A stretch of DNA of 64,000 nucleotides, taken from Diphasiastrum complanatum (Eukaryota > Streptophyta > Lycopodiopsida > Lycopodiales > Lycopodiaceae). The DNA is taken from the NCBI GenBank assembly GCA_029204225.1, contig CM055106.1:23150801-23214800 (forward strand), written 5' to 3'. The stretch's first letter is position 1. Each line of letters starts with the position of its first letter. A program made the position numbers and the translations under genes. Under the pieces are notes generated by a model. It was not told the DNA's origin, did not search any database, and saw nothing but the letters and a program-made list of their open reading frames with translations. Positions 36,771 through 48,567 of the stretch are shown here, piece by piece.

Positions 36771-38570
36771 CAGATCATTCAAGATCCAATCCATGTCCCA
36801 AATCTTTGGTTATAATAGGAAGGGCATGTGAACCATATGCATGTATTGGTAGATTGGTGGGAACCTATTTCCAAAAAGCGACAATCAATAGAATCGCAAT
36901 ACAGAGATTGTTGGGAGAAAAAATGGAGACGTAATCATAATGACCCTAGTCATTGGGAATCAGTCTTCACGGTTCTATGTAGTTGGAGAGCAAGCAAAGA
37001 CCCAAATGCCATTAATCAATTGAAGGTTCCTCATATTGCAATTAATGCAAAAAAAGAAAATCTTCAAAAAAATAACTAAGATAATAGCTGTGTTAGAAAG
37101 AATGTTTTTTTCCAACATAAAATCCAAAATGGCATGTAGTCAATATTGGAATAATTCTAGATCTTTCATTTCGCTTCAACACAATGTTTTTAATACTTGA
37201 GTGCATTCAGACATAGCAGCCTGCACAAATCTGAACGTGATCTAAACTAGTTCGTTGTGATATATTAGATGACCACAGTTGGTTATCTAGGATAGTACTT
37301 TGTCTTCATGTTAAAGGCTATATTTTGTGCTCCTATCACTTGACATTGTACATCAAATTTGCATCAAAATATGGATCTTTTTGAAACTTTTTGCAACTTG
37401 TTTGAAATAGGAAAAAATCGGCTATATTAGAGTTAGACATTATGTACTTTTGTAATCCTTTTTTTGTTTGAAGATTTACAAAACATGTACGTCTTATGAC
37501 AAAAATTTTGGAATGGTTGAAAAAATTTATATTCGTGCATTTTCAATATGATCTTCTTAAGGCTCTCCTCCATCATAGTTTCATCCATAAGATGTCTAAG
37601 CCTAAACATGCAATTCACAACTACCACTTCATCATTATGTCTTAAATGCAAAGATCATATGTTGAATGTTTTCCAACTTGATTGCCCAAGGCATGATACT
37701 CACATAGATCCCAAAGACGGGCAAAATCGGCATGCCAATGACATCTGTCATCCATTCTAGTTGTAAGCCATATTTTCTAACACCCCATTGTTTGGTAATG
37801 ACATCATTTGGATGGTGTATAAATACACCAGTGTGTAAACTTAAAGCATATAATCGACAAGACTATACACTACAAACTAGAAAATCAATATTGATCATGC
37901 ATAATTGAGGTGTTATCTTTAGAACAGTCAAGGTCCTCATGCACAGTCTTGTCTTATTTAGAACTTGGTAGATCTCAAAGAGAAGAACAATTTTCATAAC
38001 ACTAAATAAAACAACATGATGCACAAAATTCATGACTATGAACTAGGACCATTATCAAATTCCAAATACCTATACTTTTTAATCTTAACCATCAAAAGCT
38101 AATGCTTATGAAATTACAAACATGAATTTCTATGCTTAATGCGAAAGATTTGACCAACCTTTAATTTCTCTATCGCCCTTTAGAATATGTGGATCACAAA
38201 CAGCTCTCTTCACGACAAGAAAGAACGAAAGTTGGTAACGTCTACTTCCACTAAACTCCTGAAATCAATGGCATTTGCAAAAATCATTAAACCCTTGCTG
38301 TAAGTGCGCATAAATCAACCGCAAAAACTCTTATACTTAGATTACATTCTTTCGATCATAAATACCCATGATATCAATGATCACATCTAAGAAGAAAGGC
38401 AATAGTAATAGATGACAAGAAACTCTGCTGAATTGCCCGTCACAAAAAGGATGAAAATTCTTGAAAGGCTAGAAATGCTATGATCTAAGCTCAAACTAAA
38501 ACTTCAAAACACAAGGTTTTATCAAAGGGCTTCTAGGTGTCTCTGTCACCCAACAAAATCTGTGGATCGC
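36771..38570. other. Intergenic, no recognised gene
   Basis: A plus-strand frame at 36,828-37,079 and a minus-strand frame at 37,433-37,651 are modest in length and carry no motif I can name. A TATA-like GTATAAATACACC at 37,818 is isolated. Nothing else supported. Confidence 0.4.
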
Positions 38571-38577
38571 AAAACAT

Positions 38578-38650
38578 CCATCGTTGAGCCATCGTTGAAA
38601 CATCCATCGTTGAACCATCACTATAGCATCGTTGAACCATCGTTATAACA
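38578..38650. repeat. Minisatellite of CCATCGTTGA units
   Basis: Five or six near-perfect units of (C)CATCGTTGA(A/G) with short spacers within about 75 bp. Noncoding. Confidence 0.85.
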
Positions 38651-39494
38651 CCAAATTGTTATAGCAGAAACCATCATTGGCAGCAGCCACCCTAGACCCC
38701 AATTGTTTGGTGACCAACATGTGGAGGAGATACCCACATTTGGTAGTTGGTTTGCGGGATTTCAGAGCTCCGCATAGCTTCTCTGCGACCTTCTCAGCCC
38801 ACTTGTAATTTTGAGTGGGATCGTCCATGGTGAGGGTCAAAGAAAAGAGGTCGCTCGGTGGTATGCGGTCCATCTTGGTGGTATGCACTACGACCATGGT
38901 GACGAGGATCTCTGAGGTTCCCCGTAGATGGGGATCCATGATGAGGCGGATAGCGATCCCATCGTTGGTTTGGGCAATGATTCTGCCGTCGTTTGTCAGA
39001 AATTTTGTGAATTACTTGGCATCATAGTTGGTGCCCTTTCCATGGATTGTCTCTCCGAGATTAGAAAAGCCGATGCTCTAGAGATCCCCATGAGAGATGT
39101 TGATAATAAAATAGCTGCCACTCTTGGATGTTATCTAGAAAGTTTGGAACTCATCCGAATAGAGGGAGTAGGCTGCTCGGATGAGGCTTTCACACTGCTG
39201 GTCCCAGAAAAGTGTCAGATCAAATCCAAGGTTGGTGAGGATATCCTTGGCCAGGGTGAGCTGCTCGGTGTAATTCTTAAGATAGATCATGACAGTATCT
39301 CCTAAATAAGGACGAGGAGGTTTACGCCGATGCAAGCTAAGCGAGGAATCGTGGGAAGCCATGATAGCAGTGATTTTAGATTGCTCTGAGAATTTTGAAA
39401 AATTTGAAATTTTTTTGGCATGAACTCGAGAGCAGCAATCTAAAATGAACTCGTGGAAAGAAGGTGGAGGACTATATATAGACTTTTTTGGCAA
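38643..39494 (-). other. Unassigned minus-strand reading frames downstream of the Gypsy integrase
   Basis: Two minus-strand frames (39,494-39,135, ending SDEFQTF; and 38,939-38,643, starting MDPHLRGTSEIL) could be pieces of one protein broken by stops near 39,130 and 38,990. From an internal Met near 39,362 the first reads MASHDSSLSLHRRKPPRPYL. An overlapping plus-strand frame (38,928-39,305) makes the coding strand uncertain. They lie where an extra 3' ORF occurs in some Athila/Tat-type Gypsy elements, but I recognise no domain and other origins are equally possible. Confidence 0.35.
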
Positions 39495-40032
39495 GAATTT
39501 GCAACTTCACCCAAAAATTGTCCTCAGTGTCCACGATTTGGTAATGATGGTCGCGAATTTCAAGGCAACGTTCTGAGGGCCCGCAAATTCTTGTAAGTGA
39601 TTTTTCTATGCCAAAAGAGAAAAAACGTCTGACAGTGCAAAAATGTGTCTGATCAGAATTCACAGAGATAGCAGAGAAATCGTAAGGATCAATTTGAACT
39701 CCAGCGAATTGTCTGCAAATTCTGATGATGGATATCTGATGTATAAAACTACATTTTTTTAGTTTTAGACATTTGTTTATCTGAGACATAATTCGCGGAG
39801 GCCAAAAATGAATCTTGCTCTATGAAAAAAGGGTCAGACAAATTCTATCTGAGATGTTGTGAAAAAAATTTCTTCTAAAACTAATGACATTTGTGATTTT
39901 CTCTGAGAAGATTGTTGGTATACCTGATCTGATAGTATCTTGATGGTTGGAACAAGAAAGCACAACAAAAATGTTGTCGAAATGACATGCAGACAATAAA
40001 AAGAAAGAAACATAGTAGGAAAAAAAAAACAG
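39495..40032. other. Noncoding 3' region of the Gypsy element
   Basis: Follows the integrase stop on the minus strand. No LTR start or polypurine tract could be placed with confidence. Confidence 0.4.
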
Positions 40033-41262
40033 CTAATACATATCAAGATAAAAATGGGGTTCATTGTACTTTCTCAGTTGACTCCCATTGACCACAGTGT
40101 CGAGGATATCGCATTGAAGGGTTTGGAGTTGGACATATCCAGAGGCAAAGATTTTTTTAATGACGTAAGGTCCTTGGCCAAAAAATTTCAGTTTGCCTTT
40201 GAAGGCTTTGGCCTGGTATAGCAAGACCTTATCTCCAATCTGGAAATCTCTAAGTTTCATTAATTGATCATGCCATGCTTTTTGTCGTCATTTGTGGACT
40301 TGTTGAGCATGGATGCTAATCCTTCGTGTTTCACAAAGTTGCTCCAGATGGAATAATCTATTTGCTAGATTCTAAGGAGTATCAAGCTCAAGGTTATAGG
40401 CTACTCGAAGGGAGGAGATATGGAATTCCACAGGCATAATGGCTTCTTGGCCATATGTGAGTTGGAAAGGGGTTAAGCTTGTAGCTCGCTTTGGGGTGGT
40501 GCGATAAGCCCAAAGAGCAGCATGGAGTTTGAGTTCCCAATCAGATTGGTTGGATTCGACGGTTTTGGTGAGAATTCTACATAGGATTTTATTGGTGGAT
40601 TCTGCCTGGCCATTGCAGCGTGGATAATATGGGAAACTTTTGCGATGTACCACACAAAATTTGGAAAGAAGATCTGCTATGACAGAGTTAAGGAAATGTG
40701 TACCCCTATCACTGATAAGCTCTAGAGGACATCCGAACCGAACTATAACTTGTTCATCGAGAAATTTGACGATAGAACAAGCGTCAGCATTGCGAACAGC
40801 TCTTGCTTCAGCCCATTTGGTGCAATAGTCCATAGCTACTATGATGTAATGAGATTGTGTGTGTCGAGCACTAGAACTAATAGGTCCGACATAATCAATT
40901 TCTCATTTTTGGAAAGCTTGATCAGTGGTTATAGGGTGTAAAGGCATGTAGTCTATTTTTTGAAAGCATTTTGTGTGTTGGCAGACATCACAAGCCTTAG
41001 TGTAATTGTGCGTATCCTTGAAGAGTGTTGGCCACCAAAAATTGGCCAAGAGGATTTTCTTAGCAGTTGTTTCAGAAGAGAAATGGCATGTACCAATACC
41101 TTCATGAGTGAGAGAAATTACAGAGGGTATTTCTCCTTTAGTAAGACATCGTCGGATAATTCCATCTAACCCTTGCTTGTAGAGTTGTCCTGCAATTAAC
41201 GTATAAGGTTTAGTTTTGAGGGCCAACACACATTGTTTAGGTTTCGAGAAGGAAGGATCCAT
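40033..41262 (-). pseudogene. Gypsy integrase
   Basis: Right to left: zinc-binding H2C2 region (HEGIGTCHFSSETTAKKI, FWWPTLFKD, CDVCQ), a break near 40,870, then the catalytic core with MDYCTKWAEARAV, SDRGTHFLNSVI and YYPRCNGQAESTNKIL (acidic triad D-D-E visible), ALWAYRTTPKRATSLTPFQL, and a C-terminal barrel QIGDKVLLY with GPYVIKKI. A frame break lies between 40,372 and 40,260. No chromodomain follows. Confidence 0.92.
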
Positions 41263-42660
41263 CTACCCTGAAGTTAGATATTCGGTAATTTCCTTAGCCC
41301 ATACAGGTGTAGAGTCAACTTGGAAAAGGATTGCATCTGGTAAGTCATCGTTGATGCCTTGATCAAGGGTAGGAAGGTTAGGGATTCGAGATAGATGGTC
41401 TACTAAAAAATGCTGAACTCCCTTACGAACCACGATCCTAAACTCAAATTCTCGCAATAATAGGATCCATCTAGTAATACGGCCTATGGTGCAGGTCTTG
41501 TTGATGAGATACAACAGTGCTTGATGATCAGTGAAGAACACAAAGACTTTTCCTAGAAGATAATGGCAAAACTTCTGAACCGCATATACTATTGCCAAGG
41601 CTTCGCATTTGGTAGTGGTATACTTCAGCAGGTATCAATTGTCGACTAAGAAAATGAATTGGGTAGTCCTTTTTGAATTCTCCCGGTTGGGTGAGCACTG
41701 TTCCAATGGCATACTTGGATGCATCGGTATGCACATGGAATTCTTTAGAATAATCAGGAGCCCAGAGGATGGGTGCATTGGTAAGGGCTTCCTTGAGTTG
41801 ATTAAAGACGATGCGTTGTTCATCCGTCCATTTGGGAACTACAACTACTTTGTAGATTAAGTGTGCGTTGTTAGCGAAATCGAAAATAAAGCACCGATAG
41901 TAGTTGGCGTGGCCAAGGAAGGAGTAAACTTCACGTATCGTACGTGGTTCCGGTAGATTTTGAATGATAAGGATCTTTTCAGGGTCAGTGGCAATGCCAT
42001 TTTGTGAGATAATATGTCCTAACACAATACCATGAGTTACCCAAATTTGGCATTTTTTAGGATTAAGAGAGATACCAAAGCGTTGACATTGGATAAATTT
42101 TTTTTCGAGCACAGACAGATGGCATATTTCTTCGGAATGTGCTCCTAAATCGTCCAAGTAAACTTCTAAGGTATCGCCCATCTGCTGAGAAAAGGTCGCT
42201 TGCATAACATGTTGGAAGGTGCTAGGAGCATTGCAGAGACCAAAGGGCATGACTTTCCAACAGAAGGTTCCCCATTCCGTGGCAAACACGGTTTTGTGTT
42301 GATCTTCTTCAGCGATTTGGATCATATTGTATCCGCAAAAGCCATCTAAGAAAGAGTAAGCCTCATCTCTTGCTAGATTTTCTAAGATGGATTCTCCGAA
42401 AGGTAATGGAAAATGATCACGTTCAGTGACGGCGTTAAATTTTTTAAAATCAACATAGATGCGGAGTTTTCCATTTTCCTTGGGGACGATGACAATTGGG
42501 GAGACCCACTCAGTATGCTCAATTTCATAGATAAATCCTGCATCTAAGAGGCATTATAATTCTTCTTTCATCTTGGCCTTATAGATGGGATTGCATCTGT
42601 ATGGACGACTCGCAGTGGGTCTCGCACCCGGTTTAAGTGGGATACGATGCACAACTACTT
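41263..42660 (-). pseudogene. Gypsy reverse transcriptase and RNase H
   Basis: Right to left: RPYRCNPIYKAKMKEEL, a TAA stop near 42,553, then LLDAGFIYEIEHTEWVSP, VPKENGKLRIYVDFKKFN, FLDGFCGYNMI, MPFGLCNAPSTFQHVMQ, the catalytic YLDDLGAHS near 42,150, NPKKCQIW, LGHANYYRCF and VHTDASKYAIGTVL. RNase H continues in another frame at 41,598-41,263 (FTDHQALLYLINK, VDHLSRIPN). Broken by at least one stop and one frameshift. Confidence 0.92.
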
Positions 42661-44757
42661 GGGGTGAGACGCCTTTCATGTCTTTATAGGTCCAAGCAAA
42701 GACATGTCGATATTTTTGCAGGAGCTTTTCAAGCGGTCTACATTGTTCGCGATTGAGATGAGCTCCGACGTGGACAAGATATTCGTTGGTTCCATTTGGC
42801 TCACTTAGAGAAAGGGTTATGGTTTGTGCAGGGCCTTCGTAGGGTGAATTACCAGTTGGCTCACGTTGAGCTTGGGGTAATTGGATTGTGACATTCTCGA
42901 TCGTATAGTCCTTAGAGTATGCAGGAACATCATGGGCTGGAGATTCGAGGGGAGCCTTGCCTTTCTCTTGCTGAGATGGTGCTTGGAATTTTTCGGGGAC
43001 TGGTGTAGGACTAGAGGCAATTTCAGAAACTTCCCAAACAATGGCGAGGTCACCCGACGATTGAATTTGAAGTGGGTTTTTCATTTTCTCTTTCATAGTA
43101 TGACCACGTGGTTGAGGTTTCGGTGGTGGAGATGTGTGTCGATGAGGGATAGTTGGTATGTCATGGAGGATCTCGTCATCAATTTGAAAGATAGTCTTCT
43201 CCTCACAGAGATCCCATGGATAGTGTGGGCATTTAGGACAGTAGAATTTTGTCTCAGGTTTTTCAATTACAACCTTGGCAACTGGTTCCACCTTGGAAGC
43301 ATGTTGCGGATAGGTCCTAGGTGGGAGTGCTTCCATATAGTTGAGGATCTAAATATAAAAAATGTGCATATCTTCTGGGCAATTCTGAATTTGTAAGACG
43401 TTCTCATCATCAATGAATAAATTGTCTGATTCATTAGTAGGTAGCCATGCAACATTTAGCAATTCATCATGGTGTGGAGGAATATCAATAAAATTGATAT
43501 TGATGATAGGTGTATCCATATTAGGTAATTGGTCGTGATCGATCAAGAGTGGAGAGGTACAATTATCCTGATGCTGGGCACAGTAATTGGCATTCACACA
43601 ATCAATGGTAGCTAGACTGTGACTCCAGTTTATGATATCAATAGATTTAACATAATGACCTTTTTTTGTGGCTGGACTGGTATGGCTCAAATACTGAGTT
43701 AGTGGTTGAGATCCCTCGTCATGGATGCATGCAGGTTTGAGTTTACCCGTTGAGTCAATGGTGACATAACTGTCACGATTTCCAAAAGTGACTCGGCCTT
43801 TTCTCCAGTCATGAATGACTCGTGCATTGGTGAGCCATGGACGACCAATTAGTAATTCATAAGAATAGGCATTATTAGGAATATCAAGTACTACGAGATC
43901 AACAGAAAACTTGAGACCTCCTAGTTTGATCAACACGTGCAGAAGGAAATCGGTAGGTCGGACCACACTTTGATCAGCCATCTGAAACTGACAAGTAGGT
44001 TTGGCTAGCTTGTCGCTCAGATCCATTCCATCATGAGGGATGTGGAAATGATATTAACCCCGAAACCTCCATCGAGTATTGCTAAAACTTCACGGGATTG
44101 ATGATGGGTAGCTGGGATTTTGATGTTGCCTCGTTCGCTGAGTGGATTGGTTAGATGTAAGGGCATTTCAGGCAATTCGTCAATAGTGGTGGTGGTATTG
44201 GATTGGATTTGTTGTTTCCATTGGCCAGCATGCTTCCAAAGTACATGGAAGGGAAGAGTGACATTGGCTTGTAGTAAATCTTTCCAAACTTCGGTACCTT
44301 CAAGGGTTTTGCTTTCAAAGGGCTTGTGAGGTACTTTATGGGAAGAGGAAGATTGTTGGTCGGCATTGCGGATTTGCTGGCGATACTCATGATGCAGCCG
44401 AATTTCTTCAGATGGGTGAGGGTAAGCTATCAGAGTTGAAGCATCACTTGGAGGAACAACTTGCGGTTGAGTTTTGCTGGGTGCAAGTGTAGGGGTTTGG
44501 CGTTGGGTTTGTGCCCGAGTCAAGACCCAAGCAGGATGTGTTTCGATTGGTAAGGTTTCTACTTGCACTGAACAGACAGGAGTGGCTGGCTTAGATCGGA
44601 ATGGGCAGTCCTTTATGTGGTCATGGCACAGGTTGTTGTGGCGGGTAAGGGCGGTAAGTTTGATAGATGGTGGGTCTGGTGGCTGTTGGGAAATGATTTC
44701 GCAATTGAGGACATTTATTAGCAGTGTGATGTTGTGAGCAGATTGGAGACCAAACAT
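42661..44757 (-). pseudogene. Gypsy linker and aspartic protease
   Basis: The protease active site is in LAILDGGFGVNIISTSL near 44,060 (D-G-G-F-G-V; Gypsy proteases normally have D-(S/T/G)-G), the flap-side motif is LLIGRPWLTNARVI near 43,830, and a Pro-rich linker leads to the reverse transcriptase. Upstream (44,757-44,150) is a long Pro/Gln/Thr-rich gag-protease linker. The frame changes at about 44,020 and 43,340. Confidence 0.8.
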
Positions 44758-45280
44758 TTTCCCTTGCTAGAAAGGATTTCTCAGCAACCTGTTTCATGGC
44801 TGTTTGGAAATTGGCAGTGAGTTTATCCATATGAGATTGTTGAGCTTTTTGCCATGTTTTCATTTGATGTAGAAGTTCAAAAGATTGAGCAATATTATCA
44901 AACTTCGGGTGATTAGGACAGTCTGGATCTTTAGATTTCTTTTCACGATGGTCAAAGTCATCATCAGAACCTTTGTCTTCCTCACGGATAGCATTAGTCA
45001 TCACATCTTTAAGTTGATCATAAAGGTCAACTGGTTTGGGTTCACGGCAGATGTTTTTAGGCAATCCAACTAAGAATAGTTTTATGGCCATTTGTTCGAT
45101 GATATTCTCATCAACACATTCTACTTTGAGACGTTTAAAATGCTCAATGTAGTTTCGGACAGACTCTTCGCGACGCATCTTGATATGAGTAATTTGAATG
45201 AATGGGATCTGAGTCAGTTTGGATGGTTTGAAATGCTTGATGAGAGCGTCCTTGAAGGTGGTCCAAGAAGCAAGATCAGG
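44758..45280 (-). pseudogene. Gypsy gag, C-terminal part
   Basis: Starts at the insertion junction with PDLASWTTFKDALIKHF, then MRREESVRNYIEHFKRL, MAIKLFLVGLPKN and a Cys-His stretch C.QHHTANKCPQL that resembles a degenerate zinc knuckle. In the joined frame it continues gag from 54,559. The sequence immediately to the right of 45,280 is unrelated. Confidence 0.88.
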
Positions 45281-45804
45281 ACATTAGAGGAGTTCTCAAT
45301 ATCAAAAAGACCCTTTAAGGAATGCCATGTAGGATATACAAAAACATCAAAATGAATAAAACAATATTGTTTATTTGCTTGCCCACACCACTCCCAAGGC
45401 CTCCCCAACTCCCAATGATCTAACCACAGTGTCTATAGTCACAGTTAAGAACTGTTAACAGTTTGCAGTATAACTTGACTAAATTCAAAAATATTCCCTC
45501 CATTGGTTACGAAAAGGGCAATATTTTCACTGGATCTAGAATATGACCGCCATCTCCAAATTCGAATCAGAAAAAATTGCAAAATGTTTACATATGCATT
45601 CCTTCCACGAGAATGGAAATATGAGCGCCAACTACCTATTGGAATGAAAAAATGAGCTGCATTTCCAAATTTGAATCAAGCATACAAGCATGGAGATTGG
45701 ATTGATCGTACATAGTATATAATATAATCAAAGATGAGTATTTTGTTTTGCTTCATAGAATCTAGTCATAGTACTTTGATGCAACTGATTACTCTATTAT
45801 TTTT
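45281..45804. other. Left end of the insertion
   Basis: AT-rich, noncoding. Contains a perfect 14-bp palindrome AACTGTTAACAGTT at about 45,449-45,462 embedded in CAGTTA/TAACTG-type (MYB-like) words. Presumably terminus plus promoter of the transposase-like gene. Confidence 0.5.
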
Positions 45805-48455
45805 TTGATGATGACATTATATCATCTACATGTGGATATTCCTATTGATTTGGGACCTTTGCAGAGAAGAGGAGGCAAAGGAGTTCAAATATCTGCTGAA
45901 GATCGTTCTTGTTACAAGGCAGAAGGAAAAAAAAACGTGGATTTGTGGACAAATGGAACATTATATCCACAAGATCCAAGCACTTTGACACATCCCACAT
46001 TCTCTTCAATAACTCATTTAGTTACATGGATATGCAATGGGCATAGTAAATTACTAGGATATTGTGAAAGATTGCAAAACCATGGAAAACAACTTTATAT
46101 GAATAAAGTTCACTTTTTAGAAGGTGAGTTAATTTGGATATTCTCTTATTGTCAGAATAGAGATTGTCATCTTCAAAACACATTAGAAGAAAATGAACAA
46201 CTTACAAAAAAATAATGAATCATTACAGAAGATAGCAATCAATATCAAATCAGAACTAGAGCAAATGCAATGAGTCTTACAGTCTATTTGTATTGAAAAC
46301 TTACAATTACTGAAGGATGTGGATCTGGTAAAGAAGAAGGCTGAAAGTAAGAAGCGAAAGCGACAAAGTTGCAAGGATATTTAAACGCCTTCAAAAGGAG
46401 ATTATCAAAATAGAAGGATCCGTGCATTCAAGTAAGCATATTCTAAATTTTGTAAGTTTTTCAATGACATTTGGATTTAATTTCAGCTATGGTGATATTC
46501 TGTTAACTATCTATTTTTTTTTGCAGATCTGTATTAGTAGCTCCTCAGAATATTAAAGACAATGCTTCACTAGGAATGTCATTGGGCACAATATTGACCT
46601 GCAAATCCACTGAGTGTATCATGATGAACAATAGGATTTCAAATGTAAAGTGTAAAATAGCAGAGTCTTTGATGGTGGACATTCAAAATATTTTAGATAA
46701 GACTATAGTACAGGGTGCTTGTGATTTTGCAGGTGTTAGTAGGGAAGCATATGCAACAATATTTAAACTAATTAGAGAAGCTTTTAAGCAAGTTCAAATT
46801 AGAAAAGTCCCAATCCCTAGGACATATCACTTGAAGACAGAGAGGGATACATTAAACATAGGTATGCATAAGATCACTGGAACTCCATGTCATATTGAGG
46901 AGGTGTATGAAACTGATGGAAGATCGATATTCTATAATTCATCAAACAATTTATTTGTTGATCTAAATTACTTGCTGAGATACATCGTCACATTCTATGA
47001 TATAACCTATGAAAATGTGAATGGCAAAATAATCATAGTACTTAAGTTAGATGAGTCAGAAATTGTGAAAGGGTAGAAGATGGAAAGGGTTAGTATAACT
47101 CTCATGAATGGTGCTCTATCCCAAACAGAGAACCAAGAAGATTTCAAATTCAGTGTCCAGTCAGAAAATGATATATGGTGGTTGGCAGCGTTTCAAGTAA
47201 CTAGCCTCATTATTACATTACATCATTGAATAGTATTAATACATTGCAAACTAAGTATGATTAATTCTTTGGACAGGTGCTGAAAGAGGATCATGATATA
47301 TTATCATGGATATTCTCAAGGACATCTTATCCTAGGATCATCAAGGACCATGGATGGACGACTTCTCAATGTTCCAGGAGTTGGAGACGTCAATGTTGAA
47401 TGGCACTTAGCAGGTGATTTGAAAACATTGAAATGTATGTATAATGTCTCTCACGGTGCTACATCAAAACACCCTTGTTTGTACTGCATGAAAATGGCAA
47501 AATATGTAACTAGGAGTACAGGAATTACTAGAGAATATGCAGATCCAAACTGGAAGTTTGTACTGCCTATCCCCTTAAAAAATGTGCATGTTTGCACTCT
47601 TCATGCAGAAGTTAGATTAATAGAAAAGATCATTTATCTTCATATAGTTTTCGCTTGGAATACTAAGCCAGCATCATTAGCAAAGGAAGCTATCTCTCGA
47701 TTAGAAGATGTTTTATCAAAAGCAGGACTCCATAAAGGACATGTCAAAATTCAAAAAGATGAAAAGCTTTCAGAAAAGAATGGGAACATGCCAACTAAGC
47801 CAAGCATAGGAGGAGCAAAAGCATGTCGTTTTCTATCAAATTATACTGGTAAGGCTTCTAATATTCAGCACTCATTCTGGATAGATATTATTGTTGCCAC
47901 TCAAGACTTCAAGAAAGACGGCAAAACCAGAGTACTAAAAGTTGATGTATGGAAAAAGCTTGATAGTATGATTGCTATTTTAAGAAAAGAAAAATACTCT
48001 GATATTGATAAGAAAGCTATCCAAAGGAGTTGTGTCGAGTTTGTTAATGCAATATCAAAAGCATGGGGAGAAGATCACATCACTCATTACATGGTTAGTA
48101 TAAAATTTTCAATATGCTTTCAAATTTTCATATATATTTAGATCCAAACATAAGACTAACATTATGATTTTGACATATGCAGCACATACTAAGAGATCAT
48201 ACAGCATTTTTTGCAAATACATATGGAAGCTTGAGTGTATGGTCATCACAAGGGATGGAGAAGTCACACTTGCAAGCACGAGCAACATTTCATCAAAATA
48301 CACAACATGGAGGAACCAATGAAAAATGAAACTACATTTGTCAATTGTTTCAGTGGTTCTACCGCAAAGTTTAGATTCGACATATAACAAAGTCCACACA
48401 ATACAACAAGTTTAGAAAAGCATGCATGTTCATACAGGAGGAGAAAATTAGATGA
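45805..48455 (+). pseudogene. Transposase-like gene, four exons, frame-damaged
   Basis: Exons about 45,805-46,431; 46,527-47,196; 47,277-48,093; 48,183-48,455, with GT-AG introns of 95, 80 and 89 bp. Exon 1 ends in a coiled coil; exon 2 contains ACDFAGVSREAYATIFKLI and KLDESEIVKG; exon 3 has NVEWHLAGDLKTLKC then SKHPCLYCMKM and HVCTLHAEVRLIEKI; exon 4 has ANTYGSLSVWSSQGMEKSH and NTQHGG. The (G)GD(L/W/Y)K...HxCxxC, followed by LH, HY and QGxEK blocks, resembles large transposase-like proteins I recall from invertebrate and other eukaryotic genomes; the superfamily is not named with confidence. Damage: stops at 46,271, 46,382, 47,074, 48,327 and 48,372 and frameshifts near 46,205 and 47,300-47,350. 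All five stops could come from CAG, CAA or CGA by one C-to-T change. Confidence 0.6.
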
Positions 48456-48567
48456 TTGTTGAGTAGAAGATCATCATGACATGTTCAAAATTGCTTTGCA
48501 AATTCATTGAACAAGAGAGGAGCAATACCCAATGTAAATGTATTGATTGTATTATACAAAGTGTCAA

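Noticed and set aside
38928-39305. Plus-strand frame of 125 codons
   Set aside because: Overlaps opposite-strand frames of similar quality; no motif. Mentioned only as part of the unassigned region.
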